Source: Trichomonas vaginalis G3 (taxonomy: Eukaryota > Parabasalia > Trichomonadida > Trichomonadidae). From it: DNA of 64,000 nucleotides. The notes under the pieces are model-generated. The model did not search any database. It had not been told where the DNA came from and saw only the letters and a list, made by a program, of their open reading frames with translations. Each line of letters starts with the position of its first letter. The first letter of the stretch is position 1. The stretch covers positions 38,825,660-38,889,659 of the forward strand of contig NC_067206.1 in the NCBI RefSeq assembly GCF_026262505.1. Reading direction: 5' to 3'. Position numbers and translations under genes: made by a program. Below, piece by piece: positions 49,918 through 59,947 of this stretch.

Positions 49918-51349
49918 GCATTTCTATACCATGCGTAAACTGTCATGTAAGGTGGCATGTATTCTTTACTTTGTCCCGTTGTTTGCGTATATCCCGAAAC
50001 GCGATGTGTATGGTTTCCTCCTCCCTCAGTGTTACTCCAGTAACAATCTATAGCAAACTTAACGTTGTCTTTAACATCATATCCTTTACCTTTTGTCATT
50101 GCTGACCAATCCAATATTCTATGCTTATGCCAACCTGCTTGAGATGTACTTAAATCTATGTAGTGACTATGTGCAGGTAAATTTTCACCTGAAATCGTTT
50201 TACTTCCACCTGTTTCCTTTGAAGAGTTTGCACAATACAAAAACCTGTCGACTATTTGAGTCCAAGTTCCAAAACCAAGAACTGTTCTGGATTTGTTGAA
50301 GTTCATTGACGTATAAATAGAGCCTATAGGATATAATGTTTGAAGCATTTCTGTCTTTAATGTTTGAAGCTCTGTTTTGTCTGCTTTTTGTCATATAAAT
50401 CTTGAGCAGTGAATTTAATATTATGTTCATCCTTCATGACATAAACATCTTTACATCTAATGTTTCTCATCGTCGTTATGTCGTCATCCGATGTTAAACC
50501 TTGTGGAAAGTTAGGAGGTTTACAAATATTGCATCCCCACCAGTTTCTTCAACCGTTCCTTCAATACTTTCTATAGCAACAGTTGTAAAACTTGTATGTG
50601 TATGAGTTCTTATTTGCTTTCTTCTCTAACTCATCGTTAACATAAGTTTTATCTGCTTTAAGGTCTAAACATCCTGAAACCCATCCTGTATCGGCTTTAG
50701 TTTTAAAATCTTCGATGTCCGTCCATGGTACCAGTCAACCCTTTCTTTCATTTCGTTATCTTTTTCATCCACATATTCCTTATCTTCTTTCTTCACTAAC
50801 ACACTAGCCATAAGTCCCTTATCTACCTTATTTTCAAGGCTAACGTTTAAGTCTGTTATTTTCAGATATAGAATGTGTATGAGTCTTTTTAGAATATTCG
50901 TTTTCAGCTCTTGTCACTTCACTTGACATTTTATTGTCAACATATGTTTTGTCTGCTAGTTCAGGATGAGTATGTTCTTTTGTTGCATAAGCATTGTTAG
51001 CTCTTTCTTCTTCTTTTGCTATTGCATCGTCTACATATTCTTTGTCAGCTTTGTTGTCAACATCTGCTTTCAAAAGAAGTTCATTTATAGGTTTCTCGTT
51101 TTAAAGTTCCTTTTGTTGGATTTATACAGACAGTATGTTCTTCTTGTCTTGAAATAGAAACTCATCTGTCATTGGGTTTAATGTCAGTTTTAAGTTTCCT
51201 TCTTTCAATGACTCAGATATCTTAGAATAGTTTGAAAAGTTTGTTGTGTTCTTATTTAGAGCTTGCATAATGAGTTGTCGGTTGTGTTGTATTTCTCTCA
51301 TGGAAGCAATATCTTTCGACATTTTTATTCTAGATAAAATATCTTCCAA
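49914..51349 (-). pseudogene. Phage-like tail-fibre/collar protein, Maverick 2
   Basis: The start at 51349 reads MEDILSRIKMSKDIASMREI. The shaft holds KADKEYVDDAIAKEEERANN and HTHPELADKTYVDNKM repeats, as in trimeric phage fibres. The C-terminal 144 residues carry LQTLYPIGSIYTSMN, GENLPAHSHYIDL, GGGNHTHRVSGYTQ and MPPYMTVYAWYRN, a T4 gp10/tail-collar-like domain with His pairs. The coding region appears broken. It is homologous to 8827-9881. A receptor-binding or spike role is inferred. Confidence 0.75.
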
Positions 51350-51474
51350 TAGAAAAAGAAAAATTCAAGAGTTGCTACAACTAAACCATTAGATGAACTT
51401 TTTACTAATGTCGGTCAAAAGTTTGAGACAGAGACCGTAAAGCATGAAGGCTATCGTTTTGACTACCCATTAAG

Positions 51475-52188
51475 ATGGCTAAGAGACCCATCTGTCACAA
51501 AGCTATTGGCTTTCGTAGAATGAAGTTTGTATCTGTAGAAGATAAAAGTTTTCCATTTATTGTAAGGTTTCATATAGATTATATATCTGAAGGGAAACGA
51601 AAAATGTGGGAAGAAATTGAGCTAATACAAGTTGACCTTTCATCTTCTCTACAGACTGCGTTAAAAAATATAGAAGATAAAATAAATTCATGTTATGCAA
51701 AATATGCTGATGAATATGCAAATACCGAGAGCACACTTTATGTGAGAATTGTATATGACAAACAAAATTCACAAGTGTCATTTCAAATCTACGAAAACAA
51801 TCCAAATAAAGACGAACAAATATATACAGAATTCACTGCAATGTCATGGTATTATTTGCAAAGAATGTTAAATCAGAAAGTCGAACTTCCTTTAGCAAAT
51901 ATTTACAGTCGATATGCAAGAGATGAACCATATTTATTTAAAGATGTTTTCGACCCAGCTGCTATTATTGTTCATGCTTCATTTTCTGGCGCTCAAAACT
52001 CTTTCTTATGCTTGGCAAATGACTTTTACGAAAAACCTACAAAGTTATACGAACCACCAAGTGGAAGTATTTCAGACTTTCAAGTATGGTTTACTACAGA
52101 TGGAAGAAAAAGAATAATTCCATTATACCATGCGTTTTACTTAGAACTTAGTTTCATATACAACTACTATCGAACGGTAAAAATATAA
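51475..52188 (+). CDS. Hypothetical 237-aa protein, Maverick 2
   Basis: A strand- and helix-mixed protein (FPFIVRFHIDYISEGKRKMW; STLYVRIVYDKQNSQVSFQI; MSWYYLQRMLNQKVELPLAN). Coding character continues upstream to about 51370, so the real start may differ. No family is recognised; it lies between the fibre and two small virion-type genes. Confidence 0.5.
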   Translation: MAKRPICHKAIGFRRMKFVSVEDKSFPFIVRFHIDYISEGKRKMWEEIELIQVDLSSSLQTALKNIEDKINSCYAKYADEYANTESTLYVRIVYDKQNSQVSFQIYENNPNKDEQIYTEFTAMSWYYLQRMLNQKVELPLANIYSRYARDEPYLFKDVFDPAAIIVHASFSGAQNSFLCLANDFYEKPTKLYEPPSGSISDFQVWFTTDGRKRIIPLYHAFYLELSFIYNYYRTVKI

Positions 52189-52192
52189 TTTT

Positions 52193-52435
52193 TTAATACG
52201 GTTGAGGTGTTGGATTTGGTTGCCAACTAGACTGTGGTGCAGGTTCAGGCTGTTGTATAACAGGAGCTTGTTCTTCTGGTTCAGGGTCTTTAGGTATAAT
52301 ACCAACGAACTGACCTACTCTTTTACCAATATTTTTGACTCCGTTCCAAATTCCTCTTCCTACGGTTTTTATTCCATTCCATATACCTCTTCCAACATTT
52401 CGAAAGAAGTTTCCTATCTTACTGAAGAAACCCAT
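52193..52435 (-). CDS. Small amphipathic protein with Pro/Gln tail, Maverick 2
   Basis: An 80-residue protein. The N-terminal 45 residues are basic, amphipathic and internally repeated (GRGIWNGIKTVGRGIWNGVK), like a membrane-active peptide. The rest is Pro/Gln-rich (VIQQPEPAPQSSWQPNPTPQ). It is comparable to the Maverick 1 proteins at 15301 and 15546. The start follows TTTTTACATATAGTAAA. Confidence 0.6.
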   Translation of the reverse strand: MGFFSKIGNFFRNVGRGIWNGIKTVGRGIWNGVKNIGKRVGQFVGIIPKDPEPEEQAPVIQQPEPAPQSSWQPNPTPQPY

Positions 52436-52453
52436 TTTACTATATGTAAAAAT

Positions 52454-52816
52454 CTAATGTCCGCCTAGTCTTTTGCGTTTCCTGTTGAGTTCCATAGCAT
52501 TCTTTAACTGGAGCTCATACATTCTGTTTCTCCTCTGGTAGAAAACATATTCTGGGTCAACTCCTGTGTTCGCGTCATCTGCATAAAGTTGTTTATATCC
52601 CACTTCAGGGTTTGTATAAAACTCTTTCCATCTCATATTTGCATACCATGGTGGCAAACCTAACGCAGCGTCATTTGACATGGCAGTTTGCATTTGTACA
52701 TCTGTTGGCACTTGACCATAGTTTGCCATTGCAGTTTGTATTCTAACTTCATTTGGAATATTCTCTGGGTTTGGTTGTCCAGGTTGCTGTGCATTCGCTA
52801 AGTTCTGTGCGTCCAT
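52454..52816 (-). CDS. Hypothetical 120-aa protein, Maverick 2
   Basis: An Asn/Gln-rich protein with an internal near-repeat (VRIQTAMANYGQVPTDVQMQ then TAMSND) and a basic C-terminus (MELNRKRKRLGGH). The start follows ATTTTTATCTAATATTAA, one of the best copies of the element promoter. Function is unknown. Confidence 0.6.
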   Translation of the reverse strand: MDAQNLANAQQPGQPNPENIPNEVRIQTAMANYGQVPTDVQMQTAMSNDAALGLPPWYANMRWKEFYTNPEVGYKQLYADDANTGVDPEYVFYQRRNRMYELQLKNAMELNRKRKRLGGH

Positions 52817-52839
52817 TTAATATTAGATAAAAATATCTC

Positions 52840-52971
52840 TTACGAGTACATATACTGAACATTTGCAGGCATTGGTTCATCTTCATATTCTCTGTACTTT
52901 TCTGCCACGTCAAATAAATAAATGACACAATGGAAAAAACCTAAAACAAGTAGTCCCATTTCAAACCACAT
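52840..52971 (-). CDS. Very small membrane protein (43 aa), Maverick 2
   Basis: Reads MWFEMGLLVLGFFHCVIYLF, a likely membrane helix, then an acidic tail (REYEDEPMPANVQYMYS) ending at 52840. It lies immediately inside the right terminal repeat. The call rests on the clean hydrophobic-acidic layout and on fitting the gap exactly. Confidence 0.4.
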   Translation of the reverse strand: MWFEMGLLVLGFFHCVIYLFDVAEKYREYEDEPMPANVQYMYS

Positions 52972-53022
52972 TTACTTACTAATAAAATTTCTTTGTTATG
53001 ACACTTTCTCCAGTTTATAGGA

Positions 53023-53771
53023 CCTCTCTCATATTCTATCTTGTCATATATAAACTCATAGTCATGTATGTCCTCTAACCATCTCATAACGGTTTCCAAA
53101 CCACTTTTATCGGATGTAAAGTAAAAGCATGGATGGTTATGTAAAACGTCTAAAGTTTCTAAAGAGTCTCTCAAAGTCCAGTCTACTTGGTATTGAAAAT
53201 CCCATGTGTTATAGAACGGGGACGCGCGCGCGGTCCACTATAAAAGAAAACATTTTCCTTGTCTTTATATTTTTCATACAAATCTGTCCAATGACATCTC
53301 ACAACTCTATACCCTCAATATATTTTTCTATGTGAAAACATTTGTATAAGATATAAAACTTTTGACATAAGTGTTTCAATGTCATGAACTCTTATAGCAC
53401 CACTATATAATAGTCTAGCAGATATACTATCCCAGTCTATATATTCTGCTTTTTCAAAACTCTCTCACAATATTTTTGTTATCTAATGGTATACGTTCCA
53501 TCTTACCTATAGGTATCTTTTCTTTTAACTCTTTCAATATATTGTTTGTGTCTGGAATATGTTTGAGACGGTTCATATAGTTGTCGAAGTCATTGCATAT
53601 AATCTTTGAGTCTGGGAATATTATATGGCACAAATGGGATATATAGAAACTTCCACCGAACAAATCTACAAATGTTAGACCATTCGGTAGTTTCTTAAGT
53701 TCTCTCAATATAATATCTTTACATCTACTCTTATTTCCAAAGAACGGTAACGGTGGTTTTGTAAAATTCAT
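53023..53771 (-). pseudogene. Dam-like N6-adenine DNA methyltransferase, right repeat copy
   Basis: Partner of the copy in the left repeat. It starts MNFTKPPLPFFGNKSR, with ILRELKKLPNGLTFVDLFGG and IICNDFDNYMNRLKHI readable. The catalytic-region partner of DPPF is lost in a GC-richer patch near 53221. It appears broken (a few breaks). Being inside the inverted repeat, it would be present at both ends of every element copy. Confidence 0.75.
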
Positions 53772-54048
53772 TTATATATAATAATAAAAATGTTTTTACC
53801 TGAAAAGTGACAGAAAAGTAACAAAACATGAAAAACATATATAATTTGTGAAAAGCGACACATTATATAATGTTTTCGACCCAGAAGAAGGCTTTCCGAA
53901 TAAAAACTTCATTTATACTAAACATCTTCAGGGCTAGAGGGCGCAACGCGCCTGGAAGCCCTCCGAATAAAAACTTCATTTATACTAAACATCTTCAGGG
54001 CTAGAGGGCACGAAGTGCCTGGAAGCCCCACTACCTTTTTTTTTTTTT
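53023..54048 (-). repeat. Right terminal inverted repeat of Maverick 2
   Basis: Near-identical inverse of 29296-30328, from CCTCTCTC at the inner border to the terminal T-run (54036-54048). It includes the same two 67-bp direct repeats with GC hairpins. An internal difference is the short GACGCGCGCGCGG stretch near 53221. Confidence 0.9.
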
Positions 54049-54053
54049 TATGT
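54049..54053. repeat. Target-site duplication TATGT, right copy
   Basis: Matches 29291-29295 exactly and joins BspA codons on this side. Confidence 0.75.
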
Positions 54054-54440
54054 TTGTATAGATTTGTTATATATTGCAAACAATACGCTTCCATTTGCTG
54101 ATATAATTGCGTTTTCTGAAAATTTTAAATACATATTTTTAGGATGAATTGTTAAATTAGTTAATTTTTCAATTGGAATGAAGTTAACAATTATCGAGTT
54201 TACATTTTCTGGTATTTGAAATGAAGTAATTTTAGTTCTAAGAAATGAAATTTCTTGTAATTTTTCTAATTTTGATCCTTCTTCAAAATTAACACAATTC
54301 AAGCAATAACAAAATGAAAATGCGCCCTTACCTATTATTTTAACAGAATTTGGGATTTCAACCTTTGTAACTTTATCAAGGTTTGAAAAGGCGAAATATT
54401 GAATTTCTTTAAGACCATTGGGTAAAAGTAAAAATCCCAT
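54049..54440 (-). pseudogene. BspA-like leucine-rich-repeat gene, 5' half
   Basis: N-terminal half of the host BspA-like protein, starting MGFLLLPNGLKEIQYFAFSN (open upstream to about 54480 without another Met). LRR_5 repeats are clear: VEIPNSVKIIGKGAFSFCYC, LEKLQEISFLRTKITSFQIP. It ends SVLFAIYNKSIQT at the Maverick 2 junction. The pattern expected next in BspA proteins (an xYxIPxxVxxI repeat) is what stands at the other edge of the element. The insertion destroys the host gene. Confidence 0.8.
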
Positions 54441-56699
54441 GAATTTCCATACTACAAGTTGGACAATTTTAATTATAAATTAAAATAATAATTTGCATTC
54501 GCATTACACATCCTAAGTCCAAATCAAACTTGACCGATATGTAATGATAGCTAATAATATATACTTCAATGCTATATAAATGAATACCCTTAGAAACAAA
54601 TATAAAGAAAGATATGAATTTTTTAAATTTTCACTTCACCTAAAATCATTCCGATCCGTAAAGTATTGAAATCTATCCCTTCAACATTAATACACAATCT
54701 AAATGCAGATTCAGATATTATTTTAAGTTCACAACAAGAAGATAAATTAATGAGGATGTTTTATTGTCGTCTAGAAAAAGTGACAAAATTATTATTGTCG
54801 TCAGACGACAATAATAATCTTTGATTTAAAATTTGTACAATTCATTTCTGACAATTTAAATTAGATAGGAACATGCGCTATTATATATAGAATCGTGTTG
54901 ATATGAAGTGGATGTATTGTTGTATATCAATGCAACTTGATCACATTAGATTAAAGTTGTTTTTGACATATAGCAGATATAATTCATGAGCGCATATCGG
55001 AATACCTATAGTGATGCATAAAATATAGAAATGAATGCAAAAACACATATTTTAATTTTTGGAGATTCTTTATCTAATTTTATTAAATGGTAAGAGAAGT
55101 GTTTGACATTGTCAGATAATTGTGTTAGATGTTTATATACAGTTTTTAATGTGTTTAGTTGTGTATCTCAAAGAAATAAAAAATGGAATATATTGCAAAT
55201 CTCAATTATAATAAATGGTAAGGTTTGAGTAATAGTATCAGATCTCAGAAACAAAGATGAGTTATGTTCTAATGTGAATAAATGATAAAATAATAAAACC
55301 GAGTCAAATGGATTAATTTTATACATAAATTTATGGTTTTATGGTTTTATGCTACACATAATGAATATTCGTACTCTGTAACCTGCAACATGTCTTCTCT
55401 AAGAAAAAAATCAAGTATTATAACTCCTTCTATAGAATATCATTGCAAAATTGTATTTTCAACTCAACTTTGTTTTGATTTACTTTTTTGCTTATTTGAT
55501 TTTAAAAATAAAATATATGATTGTATTGATGATCAAAGAATTCTTTTTACTGACTTTGAATTTAATTTGATAAATGTTGTCACTTTTTATTTTAAAAAAT
55601 GTTCAAAGCGCATATCGCTGCTTCAGTATTTGATTTTAACATAAAACAATACTGTCTTATGTTAGACTACGTAATGCATTGATGATTTATTATCAAAATG
55701 TTGAGGGATTTTGTAATAAACAGAAATTCATCAAAAGTGACAGCTCTCAATTTTTTGACATTTGTAAATTCTAAATTGAATGAGAAAAATGAAATAATAC
55801 TAAGCATAATACAATATTCTAGATTTAATTATAATTAGGAAAAAGTTAGTTTTGGGAGTACTTTTCATAGGCATATAGAATGAAATCTTCTGAAAAATAA
55901 TATCACATAAACTCATATTATTTTCTAATATATAACTATTTTATATAAAAATCAAATTCAATGATCTTAAAAGCGAAGGATAAACCTCAAAATTTACGAA
56001 TATAATGAGTGGGAATATAATGCTTATCTATCATAAAACCATATGAAATATCAATTTTTGCTTTACGCCTAATTTTTGACGACAATTAGCAAAAAATGTT
56101 AAATGTTAACACTCAGTCCATTTGAATATGAAAAATAAAATTGACTTTGATTAAATGTTTTTATTTATCATGCAATTCTTCTTGCGACCAAAGATTTGAA
56201 TAAAATTTCAAAAAATAAGATAGCTTAAAAAATAATATACGGTAGTGTTTACTAATAGATGAATTAATAGTGGGAATATTGATAAAAGGAAACTAATTCT
56301 ATTTTCGATGTTGATTCTTAATAATTTAATACGATTAAATACATTTACGAACACAAATATTTTGTTATCTTCTATCCTGAAATACTTATTTTTAGGAAAT
56401 GCCTCATTTGACGTCCTACAGAATGAATAAGTAAGATTTTATTTTACTTTCATCAATGTTTAGTATTATACAGTAATAAGGATTATAAACTATAAAGAAT
56501 TTAATTTTATAAAAAATATTTATTTAAATGAGTCATCTTTTCAAAGATGTTTTAATTATCTATATTCATTCACATTTAAGCTTTGATAATAATTAAATTT
56601 TCAATATCTTTTTAGTATTAGATCTTCGAATTTAGAGATTCATAGCGGAAATATAAGTCACTATAGAATCAAGTTAATGAAATTGTTGATCATAGTTAG
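54441..56699. other. AT-rich intergenic region, no firm gene
   Basis: About 2.3 kb. One open stretch without an early Met (54635-54827) ends in a short palindromic patch (TTATTATTGTCGTC and its inverse GACGACAATAATAA, 54790-54817). A 103-codon frame (55333-55644) starts MVLWFYATHNEYSYSVTCNM but has no domain and AT-driven composition. Nothing else is seen. Confidence 0.4.
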
Positions 56700-56959
56700 T
56701 ATCCCTATCTTGGGTACGGCGGCACTGCGTTCCACCTTACCCAAGATAACGGTTTGACACTTTACAAAACCGGTAACGTATATTTTACAACACAACCATA
56801 ACACCAACTTAACCTTAAATATTTACAAAACCATCTGACACATAAACGACTTCACTAATGACTTCACTAACGACTTCACTAACGAATTCACTACCCTCCT
56901 CACTAAATAAAAATAACCTTATTTTTATTTTTTTAAATTTTTTATTTCATTACAAAGAC

Positions 56960-57394
56960 ATGTCCGACTACATTTACTATGACTCTTTCCCAGAACGTTT
57001 CCGTGAACTATTCAAAACTCAAGTAAAACTGAGAAACATGCATTTTAACAAAGACAGACCCATTGACGATGAAAGAAACCCTGAATATATTACAATCCCA
57101 TATGACGCAAAATTCATTGCATACATTCCTTATGGTCGCAGAGGAACGAAAACTATTTCAACAAAGAACAAAAATTATTTCTGGAGCGATGAAGAAAATT
57201 GCCTTATCTACATAAATGCATACTTAAATAAAGCTACATATTGTACAAAAGAAGGTTGGACTGGATTTGAGCTCTACATATACGACGATGATGGAAACAG
57301 ACGTTGTGTATACCCATACGATAATATGTACCATTGTTTTCATCAAGCATTAAACGAATACATAGTCAGTAAGGGTCTCATTCCTGTTGAGTAG
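56960..57394 (+). CDS. Hypothetical 144-aa protein, Maverick 3
   Basis: Starts MSDYIYYDSFPERFRELFKT; aromatic and strand-rich (YITIPYDAKFIAYIPYGRRG; GWTGFELYIYDDDGNRRCVY). The natural Met at 56960 follows a strong T-run (TTTTTATTTTTTTAAATTTT) upstream. It is the first gene from the left end. The family is unknown. Confidence 0.6.
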   Translation: MSDYIYYDSFPERFRELFKTQVKLRNMHFNKDRPIDDERNPEYITIPYDAKFIAYIPYGRRGTKTISTKNKNYFWSDEENCLIYINAYLNKATYCTKEGWTGFELYIYDDDGNRRCVYPYDNMYHCFHQALNEYIVSKGLIPVE

Positions 57395-57558
57395 ATATGC
57401 TTTATTTTTGTTCTGTCATTTATATAAAAATAAAATAAAAAATAAATGATATCACCACCCTCACACGTATGAAAACATAGCACAAAAATAAATTTAGGGT
57501 AGATGGGTATATCTAACCCGATTTCTAACCTCATTTCTATCCTGTTGAATTCATTGCT

Positions 57559-57804
57559 TTATAACTCTCTTCCTTTCTCCAACTCTTCTAACTTCTTCCT
57601 AAGTTTAGCAATGTTGTCCTCATGAAGTTTAATCTTTCTCAAAATTCCTTCTTTATCTAATGGTTGCTTTATCTTTCTAAACTGAACTCTACCATCCTTC
57701 ATAGTATGAATGTAAAAACCTTCTGGAATAGTTCCTGATTTAATGTATTCTACCAAAAACTTTTGTTTCATTGCTTCAGTGACTTTAGTCGTCATTTCAA
57801 TCAA
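57559..57804 (-). CDS. Small beta-hairpin family protein, Maverick 3
   Basis: An 81-residue protein whose middle (SGTIPEGFYIHTMKDGRVQF then RKIK) matches the pattern of the proteins at 47977 and 59948. It ends in a coiled coil (HEDNIAKLRKKLEELEKGRE). The start follows AAATTTTTATTTGATTGAA. Function is unknown. Confidence 0.6.
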   Translation of the reverse strand: MIEMTTKVTEAMKQKFLVEYIKSGTIPEGFYIHTMKDGRVQFRKIKQPLDKEGILRKIKLHEDNIAKLRKKLEELEKGREL

Positions 57805-57844
57805 ATAAAAATTTTAATATTAAATAAAAATAACGTTATTTTTT

Positions 57845-58315
57845 TCAGTAAGGAAACGCAGGAGTTTTACGATTTATTTGAGGAGTAGGTTCTGGTTTAA
57901 ATGTTGGAGTCGGTTTAGGAGTTGACTTTTGAATAGGAGTTTGTACTTCCATAGGTTCAGGAGTCATTGAAGGTTTTGCTTGTGAAGGCGTTGGTTTTGA
58001 CGTTGGTTTTGGCGAAGGTGTTGGAGTTTGTTTAACTTCAGCTACTTCAGTATTATTTACAACATTTGCTTTATTTCTTTTCAACATCATAACTGCTCCT
58101 GCTGTAGCTAGCAAACCTAGTGGGAGACCATATCTTATATAAGGACTTGACCAAATGCTATTTTTGACAGGAGCTGGTGGAACACCTAACCTTGGTGAGA
58201 CTGCTCTTTGCCATTGTGCAGCTCGTAAGAAATATTCAATAGGTGCTCCATAATCGTTTGGTAAAGTTTGTTTCATAGATGGTGAAGGTTCACGAGAGCT
58301 TGATGAAGAACTCAT
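57845..58315 (-). CDS. Membrane protein with Pro/Thr-rich tail, Maverick 3
   Basis: A 156-residue protein. The Ser-rich start (MSSSSSSREPSPS) is followed by a membrane helix at about residues 73-92 (YGLPLGLLATAGAVMMLKRN) and a long Pro/Thr/Lys tail with TPKPTPTFKPEPTP-type repeats. It directly precedes the capsid gene's 3' side on the same strand and may be a virion membrane or spike protein. Confidence 0.55.
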   Translation of the reverse strand: MSSSSSSREPSPSMKQTLPNDYGAPIEYFLRAAQWQRAVSPRLGVPPAPVKNSIWSSPYIRYGLPLGLLATAGAVMMLKRNKANVVNNTEVAEVKQTPTPSPKPTSKPTPSQAKPSMTPEPMEVQTPIQKSTPKPTPTFKPEPTPQINRKTPAFPY

Positions 58316-58344
58316 TTATAAGCTTTAAAATAAACGTTCATCCT

Positions 58345-59841
58345 TTATTCCTCACTGTCGTCCGCAGCTAAGTTATAGTCATCTAATCTTATTATTGGGA
58401 TTCCATTAGCACGCACCTGAATGACAAAGCAACAATCCCTCATAAATCCAATAAGTGGCTTTGGTACATTTTCAGTTGCTAGTTCAATAGGTCCTTTAAC
58501 AGACAATTTGTATGTTATTGGAGCAGTAGATGTTTGACCTTGCTGGAAGCAAAAGTCCACTTCTGTTGGAAAACCACATAAGAAATGTGTGTTGTCATAG
58601 CTATCCCATTTATGTTCCACACTACCATCATCCACCAATGACCTCATAACATCTTCATTAAATCCAATCATATCATTGTTTGTATTGCAAGCGTTCGCAA
58701 CCATTTCATAAAATACAGGTCCATATGATTTTTCAGGTTCTGCAGGCATATTTCCATAAGCTCCCATGGAAAGCTGAAGATATTTAAACCTAGGGTTCTC
58801 AAAATTAACATAATAGTTGTCTTTCTTTCTAAATAGTGCCCAAATACTTTTAACATTAATAGGCGTATAAGCTGCTGTAAATGTTGCACTTGAACTATCT
58901 GTATTCTTTGAGAATGAACCGTCCATAGGAATCCAATCCATAACTTTAACAGGAAAACATAAAGCCTCGTTTGTATAATGTTCTACAAGTTCTGTATAAA
59001 TGTTAGGGTCTAAAGAGAATGATTTTGGATGAATGAAACATTCATTAAAATCCATCTTTATTCGAAATAGTTGCTGGGTTACAGTTGTAATAGTAACTGT
59101 TCCACTAGCTTCTATTGCCTTCGTTATCATAGTGAATGGTTCATTCCATGGAACAAATTTATTTGTCGGTGGATTTGAATCTGAAGCAAATGCAACTTTA
59201 AGAGTTGGATTGAAAGCAATGATATCATTTACAGATATAGATGTGCATTGTAAGGCGTCGCTACTGAACTTTACTTTAAGCTGAATGTTTCCTCCAAAAG
59301 CTGGAATAAATCGAATAGCTTCTAATGGAATGAATCTTCTAACAGGAATTCTTAAACGAAGCTTAAAATCAAATGATTTTCCTGCTGTAATTGGACCACT
59401 AACAATTTGTCCTGTTCTGCATGTTCCCGAATGACTCCATACATCTTCATGTCGAGTCTTTGAGAAAACATCTACTTTCTTTATTTGTTCGGTAGTTTGT
59501 GAGTTTGAAGTTATATATGCTTCTTCTCTTGCGTTGTCTTGAGAATATACGATACGACCATTTGCAAGGATTTGATATCCAGCAACTGCATAGAAAGCGT
59601 CATCGAAACCAATCCAAAATCCTGGTGGGTTTGTTTTATTGGAACCTGAACCAATTTCTTTATCTACAATAAATTGACCTTCCATTTTATACGTAATGAA
59701 TGTATTGTAAAGGTCCAACATATTTTCACCAGGAGGTGAGAGATTGAATGTTACCCATGTGTTATCTTTAGCAGTTCCAGGTTGTGATGGAATCTTTGCG
59801 TCAGAAATATTTTCTATTAGTGTCACCAATTTGAACTGCAT
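58345..59841 (-). CDS. Major capsid protein (double jelly-roll type), Maverick 3
   Basis: A 498-residue, strand-rich protein. N-terminal features are TWVTFNLSPPGENMLDLYNT and a GFWIGFDDAFYAVAGYQ loop; the first barrel includes FDFKLRLRIPVRRFIPLEAI. The second barrel ends with FLCGFPTEVDFCFQQG, YKLSVKGPIEL and FVIQVRANG. Size, beta content and neighbours are those of Polinton capsids. It has an open frame throughout. Coding traces extend somewhat upstream to about 59920, so the start may lie there, behind ATTTTTATCTGAAG. Confidence 0.8.
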   Translation of the reverse strand: MQFKLVTLIENISDAKIPSQPGTAKDNTWVTFNLSPPGENMLDLYNTFITYKMEGQFIVDKEIGSGSNKTNPPGFWIGFDDAFYAVAGYQILANGRIVYSQDNAREEAYITSNSQTTEQIKKVDVFSKTRHEDVWSHSGTCRTGQIVSGPITAGKSFDFKLRLRIPVRRFIPLEAIRFIPAFGGNIQLKVKFSSDALQCTSISVNDIIAFNPTLKVAFASDSNPPTNKFVPWNEPFTMITKAIEASGTVTITTVTQQLFRIKMDFNECFIHPKSFSLDPNIYTELVEHYTNEALCFPVKVMDWIPMDGSFSKNTDSSSATFTAAYTPINVKSIWALFRKKDNYYVNFENPRFKYLQLSMGAYGNMPAEPEKSYGPVFYEMVANACNTNNDMIGFNEDVMRSLVDDGSVEHKWDSYDNTHFLCGFPTEVDFCFQQGQTSTAPITYKLSVKGPIELATENVPKPLIGFMRDCCFVIQVRANGIPIIRLDDYNLAADDSEE

Positions 59842-59947
59842 TGTCTATGATATCGAAATATGAGCGAATCTGATGAATATGCTCTGCTGGAGTAAATTCG
59901 TTTAGCTGTTCGTTCTGCATGTATTTACTTCAGATAAAAATATCTAT

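Larger units (their letters stand above)
29296..54048. mobile_element. Maverick/Polinton 2, complete from end to end (24.75 kb)
   Basis: Bounded by terminal inverted repeats of about 1.03 kb (29296-30328 and 53023-54048) and a 5-bp target duplication, inside a BspA-like host gene. It holds capsid, SF3 helicase, packaging ATPase, polymerase, integrase and tail-fibre-like genes, a methyltransferase frame in each terminal repeat, an HNH-type protein and many small unknown genes. A mariner copy (35420-36682) inserted later. The ends are intact, but many reading frames are interrupted (roughly ten or more breaks), so it is a fossil copy of moderate age. The two terminal repeats remain nearly identical. 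Confidence 0.9.

Noticed and set aside
54635-54827. An open stretch of about 64 codons
   Set aside because: No early Met and no domain; part of it is a palindromic patch. It is mentioned only in the gap note.
55333-55644. A 103-codon host gene
   Set aside because: No domain, AT-driven residue use and no initiator before the ATG.
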